From positions 2,421,001 to 2,485,000 of the forward strand of contig NZ_HG916852.1 in NCBI RefSeq assembly GCF_000577275.2: a stretch of 64,000 nt of DNA, in the 5' to 3' direction. This document shows, piece by piece, positions 41,858 to 49,172 of the stretch. The number at the start of each line of letters is the position of its first letter. The stretch's first letter is position 1. A program made the position numbers and the translations under genes. The stretch is from Rhizobium favelukesii. GTDB lineage: Bacteria > Pseudomonadota > Alphaproteobacteria > Rhizobiales > Rhizobiaceae. The notes below the pieces were generated by a model that did no database searches, was not told the DNA's origin, and saw only the letters and a program-made list of their open reading frames with translations.

Positions 41858-42421
41858 TCACTCGGCGGCTTGAAGCGTGGCCTTTACCGACGGGAGGAAG
41901 GAGAAGGCAGCCAACTCATCGACGACAGAGCCGATGCGGCCAGACAGCGCCTCGGAGACGACTTTGTAGTCGACGAAATCGCGGTCCGAGGCATAGACGG
42001 CCGTCGGCAGCGTGTGGGCCATGAAGAAGCCGAACAGTGGCCGCAGTTGATGCTCGACAATCAGGGCATGGCGATCCCCGCCACCGGTCGCAGAGATGAT
42101 GATCGGCTTGGAGCGGAGTTCGCTCGGCTCGATAAGATCGATCAGATGCTTGAAAAGGCCAGGATAGGATCCTTTGTAGGTCGGCGAGCCGACAACCAGG
42201 ACATCCGCCTTGACGATATCATCGAGAACCTGGCTGGCCTGTTCATCCAGCTCGCTGCGCCATAGGGCAGTGCCCAATGATGGGCCAACGTCCTTGAGAT
42301 CGTAGATCTTCGAGGAAAAGCCGTAGTTTGCAGCGGCAAGCCCGGCAATATGCTCGACCAGGGCATAGGTCTTGGACGGACGGTTGAAGCTACCGGCAAT
42401 GCCCACCAATCGCAGCGACAT
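41858..42421 (-). CDS. NADPH-dependent FMN reductase (MsuE/SsuE-like)
   Basis: A 187-residue flavodoxin-fold reductase supplying FMNH2 to LLM monooxygenases. The phosphate loop is GIAGSFNRPSKTYALV. VLVVGSPTYKGSYPGLFKHLIDLIEP and ISATGGGDRHALIVEHQLRPLFGFF match MsuE/SsuE proteins. It heads the minus-strand cluster leading to the LLM monooxygenase, supporting a two-component desulfonation- or organosulfur-type system. Confidence 0.88.
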   Translation of the reverse strand: MSLRLVGIAGSFNRPSKTYALVEHIAGLAAANYGFSSKIYDLKDVGPSLGTALWRSELDEQASQVLDDIVKADVLVVGSPTYKGSYPGLFKHLIDLIEPSELRSKPIIISATGGGDRHALIVEHQLRPLFGFFMAHTLPTAVYASDRDFVDYKVVSEALSGRIGSVVDELAAFSFLPSVKATLQAAE

Positions 42422-42679
42422 ATATCTCTCCTTCGTTATTGCATCGAGTATTGTCTATAAATTTAGTGAACAAAAGAAATGACGTTCCGTTATGAGAAGG
42501 AAGCGTGAAATTCGATGCCCTCAAACGCGCCATCGCGGCAGCTTGGCTTCCGCAGCGCCTGCTAGCCTTTTGAGCGCAAAGCCTGCGAAGCCCGCGAATG
42601 AGCACCCCTGCCCCCAGAGGGAACGATTCAAGACCGCATAGCACGCGCCGTAAGGTTGGGCGGCGGAATAGTATTTGTG
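42422..42679. other. Upstream region of FMN reductase cluster
   Basis: It holds the promoter of the cluster (ribosome site AAGGAGAGATAT before 42421, AT-rich leader at 42440-42480). No gene is seen. Confidence 0.3.
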
Positions 42680-42704
42680 GGAACCTTTGGTCGCGTTCTT
42701 CGTT
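42680..42704 (+). promoter_or_regulatory. EcfG-type general-stress promoter of sRNA copy 2
   Basis: GGAAC (42680-42684), a 16-base spacer and CGTT (42701-42704) is a perfect match to the alphaproteobacterial EcfG consensus. The sRNA hairpin begins ten bases downstream. Confidence 0.65.
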
Positions 42705-42710
42705 AAAAGA

Positions 42711-42795
42711 GTGCAGCGTTTGAAATCCGCGCTGCCGGACCAGCATCGCCTATGTAGGTCCAAAAGGCCCGGTGGATTCTACCCGCCGGGCTTTT
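42711..42795 (+). ncRNA. Candidate trans-encoded small RNA, copy 2
   Basis: The hairpin CAGCG-N11-CGCTG (42714-42734) is followed by GGACCAGCATCGCC and a terminator with GCCCGGTGG paired to CCGCCGGGC (42767-42791) and TTTT. It is homologous to 20919-21013 in architecture and in several sequence blocks. Upstream is a perfect stress-sigma promoter. The RNA would be about 85 nt. No ORF of note. Confidence 0.7.
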
Positions 42796-42900
42796 CCTTG
42801 GACATCCCTTCCCGCCCTCATTTCATGGACTGGCTCAACGCGATTCCGGTTCGTTTTGAACAACTTGCGGTCTGGCGCATTAGCTATCGTCTTCAACTAG

Positions 42901-44314
42901 CATTACAGTTGCATTTTAGTTTTGAGATGAGCTCGTCGAGCGGCCGCCTGATGGGCGCGTCTCCAGCATGACCATGCGATGACGTAGGCGGGGTTTATGC
43001 GACGCTGGGCGAGTCTGATGGCGATGCGCCGGACTTCCTGGATAGACCAGCGGATCAAATCCTGATGGTCGGCATCCGCGGTCTTTTTGGGGGCGTCGCG
43101 TCATTGGCGCGGTACCGGATCACCGCCATCATGGCGAAGGCAAGCATGACGAGGGAGACGTGGCGATGCCAGCCATGCCATGACCGGGTTTCATTGTGAT
43201 CGAGTCCGAGCTCGTTCTTGGCGGTCTCGAAGCTGTCTTCGATCGCCCAGCGATGGCCTTCAACGGAAACGAGCGTCTGGATGTCCGTCCCGGCCAGGCA
43301 CCATGTGGCGAAGAATGCGAGATCACCGTCGCTGATATTGCGCCGGATCAGGAGGCCACGGGTCCAAAGCCCTGATGTCGTCTCGTTGTATTCGTCGGCA
43401 TCGAGATCGGCGAGTTCACAGTAGGCCCAGTCATGAAGCCGCGCGCCTTTGGTGCCCTCACCGGCGGAAAGACGTTGCCATGCACTTGGATCGAGATCAC
43501 GGGCGATCTCCTGCGCTGTGCCGGCGACCGGAGGCTTACCCGACCAGGAGCCGAAATGGTGGTCCGATTTAACCCCAAGAACGTAGCCTTTGCAGGCTCG
43601 ACGCAGGGTCCCTTCAACGTCCCCGACGCCATACACCGCATCTGCGGCCACCCATGAAAACGGCACATCGGCTGCCAGCGCACGCCGTATCATCTCGACA
43701 GCCAAGCCTGGTTTGGTAGCGAAGGCTATAGCCTGAGGAACATGAGTTGCTGCCAGCCTTGCCGGATCGCCAGTCCAGCTCTTGGGCAAGTACAGGGCTC
43801 GATCGATAAAGGCATGACCGCGAACGGACACATAGGCGGCGAACACACCGATCTGGCAGTTCGTTATCTTGCCAGCCGAACCTGTATATTGACGTGCAAC
43901 ACCGCACGATGTCTTGCCCTGCTTGAGGAAGCCCGTCTCGTCGATGACCAGGACCGCATCATCCGTGGCGAGGTTTTCTACGACATACTCTCGCACGATG
44001 TCGCGAAGTGCGTCCGCGTCCCAGCGCCCGCGCCCCAGAATGGCTTGTTGCCGCCACGGGCCGGGATCACCGGCCGCCTCAGCACGCATCCAACCTGTCT
44101 TACGCCGCTCGTCACCCAGCAAGCCGTCCAGGAAAAGGTTCGCAGAGGCTGCAACTCGCTCCTGCGTAAACAGTCTGCGCATGCGAGCCTTCACGTCGCG
44201 CAACGATGATGCCCAAAGCTCAAGCGTCGTCTCGATTGATGCACCTGTCATCCATGACCTCCGAATCATGGAGACCCATAGATTCAGACCACAGATAGAT
44301 ATGCAACTGTAATG
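42901..44314. mobile_element. IS701-family insertion sequence B, copy 2
   Basis: It has the same ends as copy 1 (CATTACAGTTGCAT and complement), 1414 bases, with CTAG duplicated at 42897-42900 and 44315-44318. Same orientation as copy 1, 13.9 kb away. Inserted 15 bases before the entericidin start. Confidence 0.93.
43055..44251 (-). CDS. IS701-family transposase B, copy 2
   Basis: A 398-residue transposase nearly identical to the one at 29198-30394, with the same GGAGG-preceded start and the same DDE-region motifs. About five substitutions are visible (for example LPKSWTGD and DLDPSAWQ here). Intact frame. Confidence 0.93.
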   Translation of the reverse strand: MTGASIETTLELWASSLRDVKARMRRLFTQERVAASANLFLDGLLGDERRKTGWMRAEAAGDPGPWRQQAILGRGRWDADALRDIVREYVVENLATDDAVLVIDETGFLKQGKTSCGVARQYTGSAGKITNCQIGVFAAYVSVRGHAFIDRALYLPKSWTGDPARLAATHVPQAIAFATKPGLAVEMIRRALAADVPFSWVAADAVYGVGDVEGTLRRACKGYVLGVKSDHHFGSWSGKPPVAGTAQEIARDLDPSAWQRLSAGEGTKGARLHDWAYCELADLDADEYNETTSGLWTRGLLIRRNISDGDLAFFATWCLAGTDIQTLVSVEGHRWAIEDSFETAKNELGLDHNETRSWHGWHRHVSLVMLAFAMMAVIRYRANDATPPKRPRMPTIRI

Positions 44315-44329
44315 CTAGGAAACGCCCCG

Positions 44330-44485
44330 ATGACGATCACCGCCAAAGTTACTGCTACCTTGTGCCTGCTCATTGTATTGAGTTCGTGCGCAAACACGAT
44401 CAAGGGCGTCGGGCGCGATGCGGCCAATACCGTCAATGCTACCCAGAACGCCGGCAATCGTGTCGCGCACGCTGCGTCCCGTTAA
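44330..44485 (+). CDS. Entericidin A/B-family lipoprotein (51 aa)
   Basis: ATG 44330 encodes MTITAKVTATLCLLIVLSSC (lipobox LSSC), then ANTIKGVGRDAANTVNATQNAGNRVA, the classic entericidin layout of a short membrane lipoprotein with an NTxxGxGRD motif. Entericidins are small toxin/antidote-like, stationary-phase lipoproteins. Its native upstream region has been cut off by the IS701 at 44314, so expression now depends on sequence from the IS end. Confidence 0.8.
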   Translation: MTITAKVTATLCLLIVLSSCANTIKGVGRDAANTVNATQNAGNRVAHAASR

Positions 44486-44695
44486 TTTCATTGATGGTTC
44501 GCAGCCATTTACCGGGCCGGGCCTGATGCTTCCGGTTTGAACGCTGCTGAGGACCCGTCCTTGGCGGCCATCCCAGACTGCGTTTCGGCACGGACGTCTC
44601 AATCTGTTCGCGTCAAATCGTCCGAAATAATCGTCGGGCCTTGAAATCGCATTGATGACGGCAAAGATTCCTCTTGATGCGATGGAGGCCAAGCC

Positions 44696-44923
44696 ATGTC
44701 GAACTATAGAGAGGAAAGGCGGTTTCGGTGTCAGGACGACGGAGGGAAAACCTACGTTGTCATTCAGCAGATCAGGATTTCTGGACAGAACGCGGCTTCG
44801 CCCAAGACCGATTATATGACGGAGGACGGCGAGATCGTGAATCGGCTCGATGAAGAACATTTCCTCCTCCTGCTCGATGGCCACATACTGCATATTCCCC
44901 ATGTTTCGGATGCTGATCATTGA
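44696..44923 (+). CDS. Small hypothetical protein (75 aa)
   Basis: ATG 44696 behind GGAGG encodes MSNYREERRFRCQDDGGKTYVVIQQIRISGQNAAS, then DYMTEDGEIVNRLDEEHFLLLLDGHILH, a compact beta-type fold by composition. No family is recognised. Support comes from the ribosome site and normal composition. Confidence 0.6.
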   Translation: MSNYREERRFRCQDDGGKTYVVIQQIRISGQNAASPKTDYMTEDGEIVNRLDEEHFLLLLDGHILHIPHVSDADH

Positions 44924-45226
44924 GCCGTAGCGTTTGTCTGCCTCGCGACGTCGATTGCGGCACCGATGGCGGCGGACCGCCGAGCATCTGATCCCCGCAC
45001 ATTGCAGAAATTGTGTGCGACTGTCTTTCACCGTATTCAGTTTCCGATGCATTTAACGCCCGGCCGTGCGGGGCAAGCTCCATCGAATCATAACGCTCTG
45101 TGGTCATCTCCCACATGACTGGAACATGAACGCCCGTTTCAGTGCGCATTCATTCCTCACATCTAATCTGTCGAACCAACAGCGCTCCAAAGGCGTTACG
45201 TCAGCAGATACAGATGGAGACCGATC
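44924..45226. other. Intergenic region
   Basis: Nothing coding is supported. It contains the upstream region of the exported protein at 45227. Confidence 0.3.
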
Positions 45227-45511
45227 ATGAGAAAGCTTATTGTTGCAGCTGCTGGACTTGCGACGCTGCTTGTGAGCGCACCAGCTTTCGCGGACGGCGT
45301 ATACTTCGAACTCGGCTCCGGAGGTCCGCGCTACTATGACGATCCGCCACCGCCCCGCTACTACAGACACGGCCCGCGCTATGCCTACGACGATGACGAT
45401 TATGATCGTCCGAGCTATGCGTCCCGGCAGGTATGCTGGGAACAGCCCGACCAGAAGAAGAGCCATCATCACTACATCACCAAATACAGGACCGTCTGCG
45501 GCGACCGCTAA
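45227..45511 (+). CDS. Exported Tyr/Asp-rich small protein (94 aa)
   Basis: Sec signal peptide MRKLIVAAAGLATLLVSAPAFA, then GVYFELGSGGPRYYDDPPPPRYYRHGPRYAYDDDDYDR and a C-terminal part with CWEQPDQKKSHHHYITKYRTVCGDR. It is a common type of uncharacterised rhizobial periplasmic protein; the His cluster and Cys pair could bind metal, which is inference. Confidence 0.72.
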   Translation: MRKLIVAAAGLATLLVSAPAFADGVYFELGSGGPRYYDDPPPPRYYRHGPRYAYDDDDYDRPSYASRQVCWEQPDQKKSHHHYITKYRTVCGDR

Positions 45512-45529
45512 TCCGCCGTCGCCGACGGC

Positions 45530-45679
45530 GTGAGAATCCCCGTCGATCTCTGGTGCGCAGACTGCGCGCCAGCATTTCAGGAGGCTCTTTTTCAAAAAGA
45601 AGCGCAAAAAGGTGATTGGCCCCGATGCCTAGGCTGCGATAGGACTTCGCGGATGATTGCCTGCCGCCGGAGTCCCTAA
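45530..45679 (+). CDS. Possible zinc-ribbon mini-protein (49 aa) abutting ccdA
   Basis: From GTG 45530 the frame encodes VRIPVDLWCADCAPAFQEALFQKEAQKGDWPRCLGCDRTSRMIACRRSP. Its TAA (45677-45679) directly touches the ccdA GTG. Two CxxC pairs (WCADC, CLGCD) would form a zinc ribbon. No ribosome site is visible; the frame could begin elsewhere. A short stem (CGCCGTC/GACGGCG, 45515-45530) covers the proposed start. Confidence 0.35.
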   Translation: MRIPVDLWCADCAPAFQEALFQKEAQKGDWPRCLGCDRTSRMIACRRSP

Positions 45680-46429
45680 GTGTCGATCGCCGATATTTCC
45701 TTGTTGAGCGCCCTATTTGCCGGCGCGCTTTCGTTCCTGTCTCCTTGCGTCCTGCCTCTCGTTCCGCCCTATCTCTGCTACATGGCCGGCATTTCCGTCG
45801 AGCAGTTCCGCGGCGGCAGTGCGGTCGCCGTTGCCCCGGATGCGCGGCGGGGCGTGCTGTTTTCAGCGCTTTTCTTCACGCTCGGCTTCGCCACCGTTTT
45901 CGTGGCCCTCGGGGCTGGTGCATCCAGCATCGGCATGGCGCTTCGTCAGCATCTCGATCTCCTGGCAAAGATCGGCGGCCTGATCATCATCGTCATGGGT
46001 TTGAATTTCCTCGGGGTCTTCCGAATTGGAATTCTGGCCCGCGAGGCGCGCTTTCGGGGCACCGACAAGCCGGCGACGTTGACGGGTGCCTATGTCATGG
46101 GCCTAGCCTTCGCTTTCGGCTGGACACCCTGCATCGGCCCGGTACTCGGTGCGATCCTTGGCGTCGCAGCCTCGCGGGAGACGGTTGGCTCGGGTGCCGG
46201 GCTCCTCGCCGTCTATTCCCTCGGCCTTGCCATCCCGTTCTGGATTGCCGCTGGCTTTTCCGGTGCCTTCATGGGCTTTCTGACGCGCTTCCGCCGACAT
46301 CTCGGAACGGTCGAGAAAGTCATGGGCGCGTTCCTGATCCTGACCGGCCTCGCTTTCATGTTCGGGTTCGTCAGTGACGTGGCAATCTGGTTCCAGCAGA
46401 CCTTTCCAATCCTGATGAAAATCGGCTAA
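45680..46429 (+). CDS. ccdA: Cytochrome c biogenesis protein CcdA
   Basis: Inner-membrane thiol-disulfide transporter passing electrons from cytoplasmic thioredoxin to periplasmic partners such as CcmG. 249 residues with six helices. The redox Cys are in LSFLSPCVLPLVPPYLCYMAG and FGWTPCIGPVLGAILG. It starts with GTG 45680 after GGAG. Alone in direction with the AEC transporter 40 bases downstream. Confidence 0.92.
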   Translation: MSIADISLLSALFAGALSFLSPCVLPLVPPYLCYMAGISVEQFRGGSAVAVAPDARRGVLFSALFFTLGFATVFVALGAGASSIGMALRQHLDLLAKIGGLIIIVMGLNFLGVFRIGILAREARFRGTDKPATLTGAYVMGLAFAFGWTPCIGPVLGAILGVAASRETVGSGAGLLAVYSLGLAIPFWIAAGFSGAFMGFLTRFRRHLGTVEKVMGAFLILTGLAFMFGFVSDVAIWFQQTFPILMKIG

Positions 46430-46469
46430 GCCGAAATCGCCCCCGCAGAAATTTGCATTGGAATAGCCG

Positions 46470-47420
46470 TTGTCCGATATCGTCAGTCTGCCTCTGCCGT
46501 TTTTCGGCCTGATCCTCATTGGCTATATCGCAGGGAAAGTGACGAAGCAGCCCGCCGACGCGCTCGGCTGGATGAACACCTTCATTATCTATGCCGCGCT
46601 GCCCGCGCTCTTCTTCAAACTCGTCTCACGCACACCCTTCGAGGATCTGACACGCATCGATTTCATCGCCACCGATCTCGCTGCGACGTATTCGATCTTC
46701 ATTGTGCTGTTTGCGATCGGTCGCTGGATCCGCGGCAGTTCGCTCGCTGACTGCACGATCCAGTCGTTTGCCGGCGCTTATGGCAATATCGGTTACATGG
46801 GTCCCGGCCTCGCGTTGCTGGCTCTGGGCAAAGGTGCGGCTGTACCGGTCGCGCTTATTGTCTGCCTCGAGAACGCACTGCATTTCATCGTCGCGCCCGC
46901 GCTCATGGCGGCAGCCGGCGATGATCGGCGCTCCGCCGGGCGGCTGGCGATCGATATTGCTCGGAAAGTGGCCTTTCACCCCTTCATCCTTTCGACGGCG
47001 CTCGGCTTTGTTGCCGCAGGCTTGCACATCGATCAGCCGCTCGCCTTCCAGCGCTTCGTTGATTATCTCGCGCAGGCCGCCGCGCCTTGCGCCTTGTTTA
47101 CCATGGGCGTCACGCTTGCCCTTAGGCCGCTGAAGCGCATACCCGCCGAGATCGGCTATATCGTTCCGGCCAAGCTCATCGTACATCCGATCGTGGTCTA
47201 TCTCGCACTGACAGCAGTTGGCGGCGTCGAGCCGGTCTGGATCTATGCCGCGGTACTGCTCGCCGCCCTGCCGACGGCAACCAATGTCTTCGTCATCGGC
47301 CAGCAATACGGCGTCTGGCAGGAGCGCGCCTCGGCGACGATCCTGATCACGACGGCCCTTTCCGTCGTGACGGTCTCGCTCATCCTGCTTGCGATCAAAT
47401 CAGGCTTTCTTCCGGCTTAG
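46470..47420 (+). CDS. AEC-family (auxin efflux carrier-like) transporter
   Basis: A 316-residue membrane protein with ten predicted helices. FGLILIGYIAGKV, IYAALPALFFKLVSRTPFEDL, AFAGAYGNIGYMGPGLALLA-type core and PTATNVFVIGQQYGVWQERAS are AEC landmarks. It probably exports or takes up an organic acid such as malate or malonate; the substrate is unknown. TTG start at 46470. The last 21 bases overlap the convergent UbiH gene. Confidence 0.85.
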   Translation: MSDIVSLPLPFFGLILIGYIAGKVTKQPADALGWMNTFIIYAALPALFFKLVSRTPFEDLTRIDFIATDLAATYSIFIVLFAIGRWIRGSSLADCTIQSFAGAYGNIGYMGPGLALLALGKGAAVPVALIVCLENALHFIVAPALMAAAGDDRRSAGRLAIDIARKVAFHPFILSTALGFVAAGLHIDQPLAFQRFVDYLAQAAAPCALFTMGVTLALRPLKRIPAEIGYIVPAKLIVHPIVVYLALTAVGGVEPVWIYAAVLLAALPTATNVFVIGQQYGVWQERASATILITTALSVVTVSLILLAIKSGFLPA

Positions 47421-48611
47421 CTTTTCCTTGATAGCGCCGGGAATGTCGCGAAAGCCGCGACCGGGCTCGATGCCCTCGCGCATGACGATGCTGCGCAGTG
47501 GCGGGAGTGCCGACAGGATGTGCAGGCCGGCAGCGCGCATCACCTGAACAGGCAGAAAATCGGACAGCAACGAGCGGTTGAGAAGATCGACGCTTGCCGT
47601 GCGGGTCATGATATCGGCGCGGCGCTTGCGATCGAAACGGTCGCCGGCATCGGCGGCGATCGGCAGTTCGGGCCGTGCGCAAAGAATATCCGAAAGCGCC
47701 ATGACATCGCGCAGGCTGAGGTTGAGCCCTTGTGCGCCGATCGGCGGAAAGACGTGCGAAGCCTCGCCGATCAGGGCAATCCGCCCTTTGCCGGCGCGAT
47801 GTGCCATCATGCCGGAGAGCGGCCAGAGTTGCGCACCTTCCTCCACCTCCACCTTGCCGAGCAGTGACTGCATTCGCTCTTCGACGACATTGCTCAATTC
47901 GGCAAGCGAGAGTTCGTTGCGCGCAACGGCGTCGGAAGGGTTCTGGACCCAGACGAGGCTGGAGCGATTGCCCGGCAGCGGCACCTGCGTGAATGGTCCG
48001 CTTTCCGTATGGAACTCGGTCGAGATGTTCTCATGCGGCAGCGAATGTTCGAAGTTCAATACCATGGCCGATTGCGGATAGGACCAGGTGCGAACGTCTA
48101 TGCCTGCGGTTTCGCGGAGCTTCGACTTGCGCCCATCGGCGCCAACCGCAAATCCAGCCGAGAGGACTTCGCCATCAGCGAGCGTGACTGTCACAGACTC
48201 AGCGCCGATATCGATCACGTCGGCAAAAGACGTGAAACGCGTGATATTGCCCTCGACCGCAATCGCAGCCTCCAGCACCTCCATCAGCGCCCTGTTCGGG
48301 AAATTGTAGCCGAAGGTCTCTAGGTCCAGTTCGACGGACCGGAAGGTGGTGATCGGCGCGCGCAGCAAGCGATTCGTGCCGTCGATGATGCGCATCGTGG
48401 AAAGCGGCGCGGCAGCCGGGCGCAGCTTATCCCAAAGGGTCAGCCTGTCGAGGAAGCGGATCGACTGATCCATGAGCGCGGTCGTGCGCCGGTCCTGGCT
48501 GGGTGACGGCGGGGCAACGAGAACCACGTTGCGTCCACCGCGTGCCAAGGCGATAGCGGCAATCATGCCGGCAAGCCCGCCGCCGACCACCGCGATTTCA
48601 AAAGTCTTCAT
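47400..48611 (-). CDS. UbiH/UbiF-family FAD-dependent hydroxylase
   Basis: A 403-residue flavoprotein monooxygenase. FAD binding: IAVVGGGLAGMIAAIALARGG at the start. The DG motif is VGADGRKSKLRE, and the GD-type site is RIALIGEASHVFPPIGAQGLNLSLRD. It is probably ubiquinone biosynthetic (UbiH/UbiF/UbiL group); which ring position it hydroxylates is not decidable here. It is the last gene in the minus-strand run after DUF934, but with a 38-base gap it may have its own promoter. Confidence 0.88.
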   Translation of the reverse strand: MKTFEIAVVGGGLAGMIAAIALARGGRNVVLVAPPSPSQDRRTTALMDQSIRFLDRLTLWDKLRPAAAPLSTMRIIDGTNRLLRAPITTFRSVELDLETFGYNFPNRALMEVLEAAIAVEGNITRFTSFADVIDIGAESVTVTLADGEVLSAGFAVGADGRKSKLRETAGIDVRTWSYPQSAMVLNFEHSLPHENISTEFHTESGPFTQVPLPGNRSSLVWVQNPSDAVARNELSLAELSNVVEERMQSLLGKVEVEEGAQLWPLSGMMAHRAGKGRIALIGEASHVFPPIGAQGLNLSLRDVMALSDILCARPELPIAADAGDRFDRKRRADIMTRTASVDLLNRSLLSDFLPVQVMRAAGLHILSALPPLRSIVMREGIEPGRGFRDIPGAIKEKLSRKKA

Positions 48612-48649
48612 TGCACCGTTCCGTCAATTCATCGACGGCGATCCGGTGC

Positions 48650-49162
48650 TTATGCAGCCGGCTTCGCCTGACGGCGCCAACTATAACCCTTGCCGGCGTC
48701 CGCGTCACGCACAGCCGGTTGATAATGATGCGGAATTCCCGGCAGGCGGCGCTCCGTCAGGCGCTTGATCGCAGTCTCATTGGTCACCGCGAAGCTGTCG
48801 ATACCGACGCGCTGCATCAGCGGGATCTGATCGATCAGCACGTCACCGACGGCGCGCAGTTCGTTGGTGTATCCGAGCCGGTCGCGCAGCAGCGACGCAT
48901 GGCTGAACGCGCGGCCATCATTGAACGCCGGAAAGGCGACAGCGACGATCTCAAGCCGATAAAGGTATGGCTCGAGCTTGCGCACATCGTCCGCCGGCTT
49001 GATCAGCACGCCAAAGCCGACTTCATTGCTCTCGTCGGCTTTGGCGATCAGCTCATCGAGGCCAAGAAGGGGCTTCTGCGCCTCGCCTGCCTTCACCTCT
49101 TCCGTCTCAATCACCCAGGGATCGTTCTCGACGAAGCCGGTTTCTCTCCAGATCTTGCTCAT
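48650..49162 (-). CDS. DUF934 protein of the sulfite-reduction operon
   Basis: 170 residues: MSKIWRETGFVENDPWVIETEE, ADESNEVGFGVLIKPADDVRKLEPYLYRLEIVAVAFPAFNDGRAFSHASLLRDRLGY, then LIDQIPLMQRVGIDSF. This is DUF934, repeatedly linked to cysI and cysH and thought to assist assimilatory sulfite reduction. ATG 49162 starts 10 bases after the cysI stop; the longer frame reads back into cysI. Confidence 0.88.
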   Translation of the reverse strand: MSKIWRETGFVENDPWVIETEEVKAGEAQKPLLGLDELIAKADESNEVGFGVLIKPADDVRKLEPYLYRLEIVAVAFPAFNDGRAFSHASLLRDRLGYTNELRAVGDVLIDQIPLMQRVGIDSFAVTNETAIKRLTERRLPGIPHHYQPAVRDADAGKGYSWRRQAKPAA

Positions 49163-49172
49163 CGTCGCCTCC

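Noticed and set aside
29044..44314. Composite transposon formed by the two IS701-B copies
   Set aside because: Each copy has its own CTAG duplication, so they inserted independently; no outer duplication of the whole unit.
47400..47420. The 21-base convergent overlap of the AEC and UbiH genes as a regulatory feature
   Set aside because: Short convergent overlaps are common in compact genomes and nothing else marks this one.
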